Origin: Pleurotus djamor
Lineage: Eukaryota; Basidiomycota; Agaricomycetes; Agaricales; Pleurotaceae
Length of the DNA: 41,386 bases
Assembly (NCBI GenBank): GCA_029747585.1
Contig: JAPEVF010000367.1
Coordinates: forward strand, 3,099 to 44,484
Reading direction: 5' to 3'
The notes under the pieces are model-generated. The model was not told where the DNA came from. It saw nothing but the letters and a program-made list of their open reading frames with translations, and ran no database searches. The position numbers and the translations under genes were made by a program. Of this stretch, positions 1 to 11,101 are shown piece by piece (the stretch's first letter is position 1; every line of letters starts with the position of its first letter).

Positions 1-1400
1 TGCAATCAACATCCTGGGGATGTCGAACTTCTATATACCTCCAAGCTAAGCGATCTCACTGANCTATAACCTCCACAGGTAAGTACAAGCGCAACATTTA
101 ANTANNNGAGTTGGGATNNAGGATTCAGGATTTGGGAAATTACGCGTTGCGTTGCATGANCCCCGCCTCTAGAGGAGTAATAGANCATGCTGTGAGTCAG
201 GTAGANCNAGCCTGTGAGGANAGTTACCCAGNTTGTGTATCAATAGTGCGGGCATACGGGAAAGGGGACACGGTAGTTGAGGGTGATGCGGACAGGTTGT
301 GGGTTAAAAAATCCGATGATTTTCTCGGTTTTACGGTTCTACGCTGGGTACATGCTGAGGTTCTTCTTGTACTTGCTTTTTTGCTTACATATATTCATGT
401 CCTTTCCCCGTTGATGAGAGCAGACCAGGTCGTCAAACNGACATGATAGNAAGAACGGCCACCCCTATGACTATTAAAAAGGGACCAGCTCCTGAGTCTC
501 AGGGACAGTCCCGAAGAACNTGTCTTTTCCTCCTCAGTCCAGACTCCAGAGTACACGGACAGNGAAACTAGCGTACGTATCAAAAGGAGGAAGCAAGCTA
601 CCGAGACTCTGAGACCTCATGTGCGTATTAAGGCCTTAAGGGAGAAGGTGTACACGCATGGTCGGTTAGAGTTACTATTNTGTGAGCGGCGCTGATCATC
701 GAGGGACCTTGAGATATGGGGTTGGTTTCGTTGTATGNATATTTATTTACCTGTACTGGATAAGGAGTCGGGAAGGGTATGTGACTACCTTGCGTGGTAT
801 TATGTGGGTATTCAATTGGGCTATAGATAGATCGGTGGGTAGGNAGGTANNNAGGTAGGTAAGGTAGATGAAATCCCCGGTTGAGTGGAGATTTGGAATG
901 ANGATAATAATAGGTATAGGTATAACGACACGCGAGGTTACTCGATGAAGAAATGCNANTAGCGTTTCAAGAGGTAAGGTCAGCCTCAGNNTCANCCTCA
1001 GCGAACGAGCGAGNGAGCTTCACGGGAAGGNTGCATATGACTGCTTTGAGGTGGTATGAATAGAACNNTCAATCANGGCGNANCAGNTNNNGANACNGGA
1101 TGATNNGANNANTGATTGATGCCTCACTGAGGTATGAAGGTTTCATCAAANAGTCGACTGGTCACAAGAGACGGATANTNNNTNTATATTCGTATCAGGG
1201 TACCTCGCCGTCTTCAACTTAAAACCCACCCCATATACAAGTAACAAGTCTAACTGCGCAAGCCGTAATTTGGAATCACAATTACAGCGTATCCGGAGGC
1301 TAGAGTACCTTTCCCGAGAGCGGTTAAGGGAACAGAGCATCAGGAATAGGAAAAGNGATAGANAAAGGGATGGAAGAAAGTAACGTTACTTACGTATCGT
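1..1400. other. Low-quality scaffold end without a supported gene
   Basis: Single and clustered ambiguous bases are concentrated here, while only a handful occur in the rest of the window. That suggests a poorly covered contig end. All open frames are short and several run through ambiguous bases. I see splice-donor-like strings, for example CAG followed by GTAAGTAC near 77-86, but no frame that joins into a recognisable protein. Confidence 0.5.
834..868. repeat. Short GGTA-type microsatellite, partly masked by N
   Basis: The stretch consists of GGTA/GGTAG units interrupted by ambiguous bases. It is an ordinary simple repeat; its true length cannot be read because of the N positions. Confidence 0.6.
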
Positions 1401-1544
1401 CCACCCCGAGCGACCGCCTCTAGAGTCCAAGGCCGTAACATTCCCCCGAGTCTCCGCGTACTCTAGAGCAAGTAATGCTGTAAACGAATCACCAAATTAC
1501 CTTGTCGGATTACCGGGTTTGTCGTATCTCTGGCGCGGCGGTGC

Positions 1545-1584
1545 GGGGGTATGGGGGTATGAGGGGAACCGGGGGTAGGGTGGG
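1545..1584 (+). other. Potential G-quadruplex tract
   Basis: Six runs of three to five G (1545-1549, 1553-1557, 1563-1566, 1571-1575, 1578-1580, 1582-1584) are separated by spacers of one to five bases. This satisfies the usual four-run pattern for an intramolecular G-quadruplex on the plus strand. No gene is recognised on either side, so a role is not inferred. It is not a TTAGGG telomere array. Confidence 0.6.
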
Positions 1585-4500
1585 TAAGTGCTCTAATCTT
1601 GAACCAAGGTATTTTGATCGCCGTTTTGTTGCTGTGGACCTGTGGTAAGGAGAAGTAGAAGTATAAACGACAGGCGAAGAGTACCGTTACATACAGCAAC
1701 GGGCGACGGGGAGATGGCGGAAAAATAGAGTTTTTGAGTCTGGGCTTGTGGGATTCCTTTTGAGAATTGAGCCTGACTCGGGTCGGTGGGGTTAGAGTTC
1801 TATACTTATTGACATGTTGACCTACGTACATGATGCGGCGTGACGGTGGCAGGATCTAGAAGTCAGGAGGAGAGTAGGTACGTGGATGATTTCCGTTCAG
1901 CACGCCGAAACGATTCGCGTATGTAGCTCCCTCTAACCCAATGATGGTGACTGCGCGGTGGCGACCTTGACTTTCCGAAATATTACAAACCTCTGACTTG
2001 ACATACTAGCCGCTCGACTTCAAAGTTCAAACGAGGGGACAAGCAACGTAAGCATCAGATCGAGGAAAGGGATGGATATGGTTCTTTTCTTGTCTTGCGT
2101 TCCTTGTGCGTCTTGTGTCTTGTGCTGTGCTTTTTCGAACCCCAGATCAAGCACCGACTCCCGAGAACAGCAAAAACAGCAAGAGAACGAAGGGACCGAG
2201 ACAGCGGTTTGCGGCGTGTGTGGCTTGATAAATTACTTGAGAGCGTTGGAGCGAAGTCAATTCAGTTGCGAATTCTGGGGCGCATGGACAGGGGATGGAT
2301 ACTGGATAGAAAGATAGAAGCAATTTAGGTGTGCGATTTGTGAAGGCTTCCTTCGCATCATATCGTATGTGAAAAGAGGTTCCCCAAGTCCGAGAGCTGA
2401 GAATTGAGAACTGAGAAAGGCGAGAGAAGAGCTGAAGCGTTGACTTGGCGTTTGACATTCGTCTTCGTATTCCAACACATACACACGTAGGCGAACCAGG
2501 ACTTTGGTAACTAGTTTTTCGTTTGTTGAACGAAAGGAAACGAACAAGCCGGACAGAGAAGTCCGCCCAGGTCGAACACGGAACAGGGTGGCGATCGTTA
2601 CGAAAACCCCCATTGTTCGTAAAGCCACATTTTAGTCGGGAATCGGAAGAAGAAGAAGGCAGCCATCGAGGGTTGATGTGGTTGACGTTGGGGAGTGGGA
2701 AGAGGAAGGGTGAGTTGGGTAATTATGTTGGGTAACGAGGAGAGAGCGCTGAGTCATGGAGATTAGACAATCTCCGCAACGGCATAACGAAAAGAAACGC
2801 TATGAGTGGTTGATGGTGATGCGTGATGGTGATTCGTCGCCGCTGTGCTTGAGTAGAGCTTGAGTTGCTTGAGAGTGAGGTTGAAGATGGGTCTGGAACG
2901 ACTTGGGAGTTGGTTTTGACTAGTGCGAAGACATTCTCGGCGGCGTTCGAGGGCGTTTGGTGGCGGTTAGCCAATTGTGTAGACTCAGAGGATCATAGGT
3001 GATTGGACACGAGTTGGGCTTGTGAGAGGTCACCGCGACCTTGGTACTTGAGACTGGTTGGTCGGCAAGGAATCTAGAAGCAGTTGGATGAGTCTGTGTT
3101 CCCACCGTGTTCTGAAAGATACACGTTTGAGAGACTTGGTGGGTTTTTCACAGAGGGATCGACGCAAGCTGTGAGGAACGTTCGACGCTGACACGGAAGA
3201 ACAAAGTCGAACAAGAAAGGGTGCTCACCGAGGTAACCAGCCCGCTGAAAACTCTCAAACAACGCAAGCAGTAGGGAGCGGGGAAGCCCAGTCATGCTCA
3301 AACGCCGGTATCTCCGACTGGTACACACACAACCTCCGAGAGCGCGACCTGCTGATGATGATGGCTAGAGCAGATACGTCTTGGTAGTTGTCCAAATCCC
3401 GAACACGAAGAACGGAATGTTGTTTTGTTACCGGACTCCCAAGAGAAGTGCCTTGATTGTTGTGATCGTAGCTGTTGAGGTGGCTGTGAACTGGTTTCTG
3501 GTTCCTGGGTTCGCCTACGAGATGAACGGGAACTCCGATCGTCCGCCCTAGGTAGGTGGACATCGTCTCCTGCGATGGTTAGGCTGCAGTCCAACGAAAC
3601 CTGAGTAACATCAAGATCGAAACTCACTTGACAACGATTGAATAGCATGATGTGCAGCCCTAGGTTCCACTTTACACGGAGATGAGGTCAGGGTGTTGAT
3701 AATGGGGATGGCTGGGTTTTGAGCTGAGTTGCGCATTGTGCGTAGTGGCACTTCCCCTTACTTGCCAGGTTGGGAGTGATTGGAAGGCACGAGAAGGCGT
3801 TGGTTACTCGCTTGGTTGAGCTTGAATTTCGACACGGAGTGGTGAGGGATGTAGGAGACCTGAAGCCTGAGACGTGGACCGAAATAGCCAATTGCCAAGT
3901 TTGACGCGCCTATGCTGAACGAGGAAAGTCAAATGAAAGATGAAAAGGAGTGGTGGAGACCGTCGGAGTCAGGGAAAGGCGACCGTGCACAAGGTCCGGG
4001 TAATTCAATCTAATACTAACGCAATTATGAAGAGTGCGGTGGGTGCCCGGATGTCTGGGTGTTGCATCTGTTGTGTGATCGTACGACCTCGAGCTCTCGA
4101 GCCAACGTGCTCGCTGTCACTCGTAGTGGCATGGAGTTACAACAAGCGAGTGCTTCATTTGGGTTAACTTCCGTGTCCTGCGTAAGCTACTTGGCGAGCA
4201 AAGGAAATAAGCCCATAATTTTAGAATACATTCGCATGAAATTTTAGAGATTTAGCTTGCTCACCTGCGTAAATTTGTTCTTTGGGTCGTACTTGAACGG
4301 CGGGATGCCTTCATAGACCCTTTCGTCATTCTCCTTCAGAATAGTGGTGATAGAAAGGAATTGGTCCCGATATGAGCATTTCATTAATCAAGGACGCATT
4401 TCCGGTGATCAGCAAACCATCTGATCTGGTATAGAAAACTGTCAGGCAAGGCATACGACAACGAGAGTAAACGCGTACCGTCAATTGAGTATGGTCCATG

Positions 4501-5150
4501 GAATTCGCCGAGCGTTGGAACGGCTGGCTGTTCGGATGCGCATTCTTCTTCGAGAAATGAAGAAAGTTCAAAGCGATAAAGTCATGTCTATCGTACCACA
4601 GCAGGGTCAAAAGGTGGCGTTGACAGGACATGTCATTAGAGGCTGTAGACCACAAGTTACGATGAGAGGCTGGCTATCTGTGTTTACGTGTCTTCAGTGA
4701 GGAGAGGTACTTCCGCAAGCGAAATGATTACAGCGACCCACAAAATAAAGAAACGTGGTCTGGAATAAGCCGAAGGGGAATATTCCAAACTTCTACGGTT
4801 CATCAATTTGTTGTTATGGATTGAATCCTGGCGGTGGGGGTTGGTTTTGTGCGGCGAGTTTGTAAATTGGTCGAACTTGGTTCAGTTGAACAAGCGACAA
4901 CGAGGTGCGGGTTCTTTGTTTGACACGCTTGAAAAGCGGCTACGGTTCGCCACAGTGCGGAGCCTGTCTAACGGGTCTGGCAGGCCGTACTGGCGGAGCG
5001 CCACTTCCAGCGGTGCGGCAGCCTTTGTTCGTCACTGTATCGTAGCGTGGCGTCTAGTGCTTCGGCAGGAAATCCCTCCTCGGTAAATCGGTTTATCCTG
5101 ATCTATCCTGCATCACGGATAGTCAGCAATGCTCTTACAGCGAGCGACCG

Positions 5151-5205
5151 GTACGTTACGTATAGAGAGTCTAAACCTACCTAATCCAGGACGTTCTCCT
5201 TGCAG
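5151..5205 (+). other. Orphan intron signature (55 nt)
   Basis: A GTACGT donor, an internal CTAAT branch-like element about 30 nt before the end, and a pyrimidine-rich TTGCAG acceptor define a 55-nt intron. That is the size of introns in the clear genes of this window. The flanking exon frames are open for a short distance only (roughly 5129-5386) and match no family I know. It may mark a small or non-coding transcript on the plus strand. Confidence 0.35.
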
Positions 5206-8200
5206 GTATCAAGTCCACGCCAAACCCACTGGTATTCGCACGATACCCGGGGGCCGTCTCTACATGGATAGGGCTGGGAAGGATGAGAAGCGAGTTATGC
5301 TCGATGTAGACTCTAGAGTCCGCAGACTACTTTTCGGATGTTCTGAGCATGATGGTGACCATGTCAGACTGTCAGAGATAAACTGACACATGGGCGGTCC
5401 GCCTGTTGGTCCCGGAGGGACCAGAGCTTTGCAGAGACACGAGGTGGCCCGGTATCAGTACGCTCCGGAGGTTCTGCGTTGATTTTTGGGCTGAACGATG
5501 CAAGGAAGTGAAGGGTAGGAGGTGATGTACTTTGCGAATGGAAGATTGATGATGGCGAGCCGAGGAAGCAACTTGGTCCGTCGCCAAAAGCCGTCGATAT
5601 GGAGGAGAAATGTTCGCTCAGTGACAAGATAAGGTCATGTTCAATCAAAGATTCCGGAGTGTGGTCTAGTGTAGTTCGCCAAGTCCGCCAAAGTCCACCA
5701 CATTCATTTAGATGTACTTGAGTAGACGTCGGAGAGAAAACAAAGCCGTGAACTCTGTTGATGAAACCTGCAGGATTGCCATAGATTTTGTGTATATTGG
5801 GCGAGACACGCTAGTTCCTGCAGCCGATAACAAAGGCCGAAAGCTTTCCAGAGTTAGAAGAAGAGCACGATTTCGAAACCCTCATTGTTCTTGAATGCGA
5901 TATGTGGGTTAGCGCAGGAACTTGGATTCGGTACCGATGTCAGGTTTGAAGACGAGCGGGAAAATGTCGGGGTAACTTGCCGAGCTTTGGGGCGTGTGAA
6001 GAACATACCATATACGCGCTTCGGAGAAAAGAAGCACCGTTGATCCACAGACGCCCTCTGCTTGGACTTGCCATCAACTGTCGAACAACAACCCATCATT
6101 GCGGCACGACTGCTAACGCATTCCGGAATAATGCGTCTGAATCAAGTAGGTGCTATTGCTACATGCATGGTAGTTCTCAAGGACAGACTTCTCAGCTGAC
6201 GAACGCCATGCACAGATACATCGTTTTGTAGTCATCGGGATGAGGGTTGCCGTGACCTAGAACCGGTGTTTTCGAAAAGGGTCTTTGAATATACATCCTA
6301 GTTTGAGGCCATCCATCAGGAATCGAGTGTGAATCCACTAGGTTGCCGTTGCCGGCACAGCGTTGAATAACGCGTTCTTTGGATTGACGTCTCGGCAACT
6401 CCTGAACTCGACCCCGTTTTCCATGCCATTTTACTGCATTCGTGGGGGTCATCATACCATTTTTGTAAGCCGGGTTGTTTCCTTGACTCTCGTGAATATT
6501 GCTGACCTGTGGCAGGCCTCGTTTCAACTCCATTCGGGGCGACAGAGTGTATGTTCGTGTGAGTCCGTCGGACGTAATTTCAATCTGCTGACGCTTACTT
6601 AGGTTTATAGCGCGAAACGATATGATTTCGGTCATGCTCAGCCTATTCCGAATCCTTGCGCTGCTGGCTGATCGGACTTTCTGCGTTAGTAATGACGGTG
6701 CCCGTCGGGGCGGTTTGATATAGGGTAGGGGATAGTACGCATCACCTTATCCACTCTGAGAATCGTTAACGACGATTTTCCACTAGAAAGAAGGATCAAC
6801 CATCAAACATCAGCTCGCCTAGTCGTCGGCTCTCGTAACTCTGGTAGGCACACATTTCACTGCGTAAATTTCCTTCAAACACAACTAAATAACCTGCCAG
6901 ATCTCTAAAAGAAATCTTCTTCGAATTTTTGCACCAAAGCTGCGAGGCTAGTTTCCCCGTAAAGGTGGCCTTAGCGGTCAGCTCGAAAGCCAACCGACTC
7001 TGAACTAATCACCGCCATTTTCTGAATGAATGATTGGGTTTTCAATCAAGTGCGTGCTTTCTCCGCACACACAATGCCGTCTTCTCAAAATTGCTTCCAG
7101 CACGATCGCCCTCCTTGACAGCTAAAATTGGCTCGTTCATTGGGTCACAAGGCGCAGACTCATCACTGAATACCTCCTCATGTCGGGCGACTATTGCAGA
7201 TCCCAACCCTTACGCAAACCATCCGTTTTTCATTCATACCCAAGCCACCCGTTTTTCATAACATCGTAAGGACCCTTCGATATTTTCCCTACCCGATCGC
7301 TTCTTTGACATAAAGTGACTACTCCCCCTTGCTGTGGGTACAGCATGTTTAGGGTTGAGATCGCTCTGCCACAATCGTAACGTTTGCCCATCCGAGTTGT
7401 TCTAGTGGTGGCTCAATCCAATCCAGTCGGCTTGCTTGGCCTCTCATGAGTTTTTGCGCAAAGACTCCCAGGTTCCTGTCTTGGAGGTTAGTGAATAAAT
7501 CGCGGCTAAGCCTTGTTGAGACTCACCGTGTTGTGCTCCATGTTGCTTCTGTCAGGTTAACCCCATCCATGTGGGCAACGCCAGCGCTCACGTCTCTTCA
7601 TCGAGCGCTCCTCTCCATGCCGATGTCTCTTTATCGACACCCATATGCATCTCTTCGGTAGGCTATGTGTTGTCGTCCTCGAGCATCGGACATTCATTGA
7701 GTCTCACATAGGCAGAACTTAATCACGAAAGAACCACCTCGTTCTCGAGCGCAAGCCATGTTCCAGTTTCTGGAATCGTATGGGAGGATGGCATTTATTG
7801 TCCGACCACTCGCACGTCCTATACGCTTTTGGCATCGAGGCAAAACATTCAAAGCTCCACCTGTTCCTGAATTCCCGCCCACGGGCAAGGGTTCTTGTCA
7901 CATTCACCCGCCTTCTGGGGGCGTTTCTCCCTTTCTCGTCTTACCTCCTACTTTTCGGAGAAGCCTCCCCACGTTCTGCCTTCTTTCAGCAACCTCTTTC
8001 TCTTCCGTTCTTCTGACGTTGCGCAGCACCCCCAATTCGGGCCGCGTTTTTGTTACGCGAGATGCGACATGAAGAGATTGAACAAAATTCTCTCGCGGCT
8101 GTCGTTGACGAGCCTAGAGCGTAATTGTCAACTGTCNTTTTTTGACTCTGGTTTCCCAATCCCCTCGCACTCCTTGATTTACGGTGTTCATTCATTGGGG

Positions 8201-10600
8201 CGTCGGCGCCACCAATTCCTAACCAAGGACGCAGGCGTTTATGTTTAGCCTGTGAAGCTGGATGGTTGTGGCTGTATATCATCTGACGGGGCCCTATTCG
8301 CATCAAACGTACTCTCTCGTTTGGTATTTCCTTCTCTGGGGATCTTCGGAGTTGGCGTGTCCCAGCGGTAGCTATCTCGCTGGTTGTCGACCTTGAGATG
8401 CGTTGGGTTCTGGTTCTCGAGTTTTTTTTTTCTCACCAATCTCTCTGTGCTCGTTTAACCCCGTTCGGAACTTGTGTAGTTCTTTGCAAATTGGCGGTGG
8501 GTTGATACGGATACTGGGGAAGTTATGGTTCGCTGAGTCGTGTGCTCTGGTTTCCCAGGTCGGGCGGGTAATTGGTTTTGTTGGCTAGACGAAAAGGTTG
8601 CATCGTCTTGGCCACAGATGCGTCGGCGAACTGCGAACGAACTGCGAACTAGGAAGCGATTCATATCACTTACCTCTGTCATCGTAATTGCAATGCGTCC
8701 TTGCGGTGATTAAGAGCGAAGGGAAGGGTTTGCACTAGCATGGGTTTTGCGTGACATAACCTAAACTTATCATTCCTTCGTGGATTGGACGGCGATGAAG
8801 CTCGCTGGATATGGGAACGATGACATATTGCATTCCTTGTATGTCTTTGTCATTCCAGAATTCGAGAGCGTCCCTTCTGTTGTAAGGGTTTCTAACTATG
8901 ACACCTTGCCTATTCATAGGTTGTCGTATCGGTTCGTCTCCCGGTCATCAGAGAGGAGGATGGGCTCAGCCATGGTTCATACCCATGCCCGGGGTAGCTT
9001 TCTCTTGTCAATGCTAAGGCCAAGGAGTGCCCGACGCCGACTGATTAGTGGTCGAATGTCTGACACAGAGATCNTTTTTTATCTTTTAGGCACGATTCGT
9101 GGGTATGCATCAGCATCCATACATCCAGCCTGTCGTGATGGACTCGTTGATGACGCCTGGGGTCGTTCCAACGATAATTCGGTGTGAACGTATCTCACAC
9201 ACGTGTCTCCCCCCAAGAAGACTGTTACCCATTTCCGGGTGAAAGGTTGTTCTATCTATGTGAGTTGCAGGTATCTCCGTTCTGCGCTTCGCATGTTGTA
9301 ATGATTAGAGCCTCTTGTAAGGCAAAGTTAGAAACGAAGTGGAGTTATACCTTACGATGGTTCGCGGGAGAAGCCTCCTACTATAACTAGATGGTCGAGG
9401 AGGTCATGGGCTCTCGGTAAGCTCATTCGTACTGCTGTTTATGGGGGTAGCTTTCATCTGATACCGCGTTGATGATCTCAGGAACTGAGGCGGGTTTAAG
9501 ATGTACCCGCTCAGCGTGAGCGCATCCAGCCGCTGTTGCTCTTTGTTCACGACTTCCCCCAAGTCAAAGACCTCGCACGAGGAGGGTGCTTTTCGCTTCA
9601 GTTTCTAGAACAAGTCTGTTGTTGTGAATGTGCTGGGGTTCGAAGCATGTTCTGACGTTCTGGTTCGTCGTGTTCTGACATGAAATTCAGAGGATGACTT
9701 TTCATTTCCGCGAGCAACCCCTGGTGTTGGAGGGGTTATTGGGGTTGATGCATGATGCAGGTATCTTCTGATATCATCTGCACGTCATTCGGTAGCCTTC
9801 AAACGCACGGATAGGTACCCATGGAATGGACAGGGCAGCTGCATCGAATGGGGCAGTGATTGGAGACGGCGGTTTTTCCTGCGTACCGGAAGTGCCTTGT
9901 TCTTTGGCTAAGCTTTCTCTACCGGACACAAGAGAAGATCACGGGCCTGTCCTGATAGACACTGGTGGTTGCTTGGCTGCCGTTCAACCACTATTGTCAC
10001 CTTTATCTTTGCGCCCGGACTCATCACTGTGCCGTCACACGGATGTTTTGTGTGCGAGGCATTCGTGCCAGCTTTGGGGCTGGGTTATTGCGACCGGATC
10101 GTGCACAATGAATCTTATTTTACCAGGTACGAATTTGGCCAATTGATTAGGCCTAGGTACGGGTCGCATCTGCCATTGTTAATGCGAATTTGTGCTTAAC
10201 GTTTGAATATGGTTCTTTGCAGGACTCTGCACTATCAGTTCTCCTTCGATCAGGCGGACGAATCGTCCAAGATGTTCCTTGGAGACAACCTCCACATGAG
10301 CGCCTGGAGCTTTCGACGTTTCCTTCCTCCTCGTTCGGTGTCACGTTGAACAGTTGGCAGCGTTCTCCTGCCTTCTCATTCATCAGAATTTGAAGAAGAA
10401 ACATGCCGCCATCACGAAGCCTCGGTCGTTCGGATTTTCGCCTTCGATGTTCGCTCGTACCTCGTGTTTCAGCGAGCGCAGAGTACTGCACATCAGAAGG
10501 CAACCGAAATTCATGCAGGGGCAGGTGACTTCTTCGCTGTCGGGACCGGCAAATACGCTTTTTTCGCTGAGAGCAATATGGGCAGGTCTTCTGTATTGGA

Positions 10601-10900
10601 TTACTTGCTGTTTTGCACCAACACTTCTGATCGACTAGCAACCCGGTGTTCCCTTGCAACCTTCGGTGCTTCGGGCGGTTCAATTTGCGGCAATAATGAC
10701 CGACGGTTTGTGGGCCTCGTTTTGCAGCTGGCGGGAGGGTCATGCTCGTCATCGTACTCAGCGACCCACGCTGGTCTTGGAGCCATGACATATTGCACAA
10801 GTGGCGCTTCCGTAGCAGGTCCTGGCGTCGCCATAAGTTGCGGCTCCTGCAATTCAAACGCTGTCGCCCCAACCGTGGCAAAACAAAGTTAAAATCCAAA
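10601..10900 (-). CDS. Coding-like segment, unassigned, divergent from the Pumilio gene
   Basis: One minus-strand frame here is open for about 85-95 codons and reads as a proline- and charge-rich eukaryotic-looking stretch (for example MATPGPATEAPLVQ and PAWVAEYDDEHD). A second minus-strand frame, about 10390-10640, is open for about 80 codons and contains a cysteine-rich patch (EEVTCPCMNFGC). The two could be exons of one gene, but the only obvious intron joining them would be 38 nt, shorter than the others in the window. A third overlapping frame is open for 248 codons and confuses the choice. No family is recognised, so treat this as a candidate only. Confidence 0.25.
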
Positions 10901-10978
10901 CTCGGCGAGTCTATTTCCCAAATCGAGCGTGTGTGAAAGCAACGTCGTCGGGATAGACTTCTGTGACGAGCAAATAAG

Positions 10979-11028
10979 ACGTCAAGAAATAGACTATAAA
11001 TCCTGTGCTCTTCTCTCTCTCGTCTCTT
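10979..11028 (+). promoter_or_regulatory. Core promoter of the Pumilio gene
   Basis: A TATAAA box at 10995-11000 is followed by a CT-rich tract at about 11010-11028, a common arrangement at basidiomycete transcription starts. The chosen start codon lies about 100 nt downstream. A GACGTCA element (about 10978-10984), close to a CRE half-site, sits just upstream of the TATA box. No binding is claimed, only motif and position. Confidence 0.5.
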
Positions 11029-11101
11029 GGACTCAAACCACCACCATCGTTTTCATCCCCTCGTCACCGTTCTCCACAACGACCTCGCATACCTCCTCAT
11101 C

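Larger units (their letters stand above)
1400..10590. other. About 9 kb without a recognised gene
   Basis: All open frames are short (longest about 147 codons at 6192-6635, minus). None shows a family motif I know, and no frame pair splices into a recognisable domain. The part from about 7.0 to 8.5 kb is pyrimidine-rich on the plus strand, with a short T run near 8421-8430. One typical intron signature is visible at 5151-5205, listed separately. Given how short the exons are elsewhere in this window, small-exon genes could still be hidden here. Confidence 0.4.

Noticed and set aside
5407..5423. Terminator-like hairpin (TGGTCCC / GGGACCA)
   Set aside because: It has a 7-bp stem with a 3-base loop, no U tract and no gene ending nearby; rho-independent terminators are not expected in this genome.
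6192..6635. 147-codon minus-strand frame
   Set aside because: No motif or splice partner is recognised; it is the longest frame in a gene-poor stretch and may be chance.
10153..10899. 248-codon minus-strand frame as a complete gene
   Set aside because: It overlaps two other plausible frames, has an Arg- and Ser-rich composition typical of an off-frame reading, and lacks a normal ATG start or domain. I kept only a low-confidence coding-like segment.
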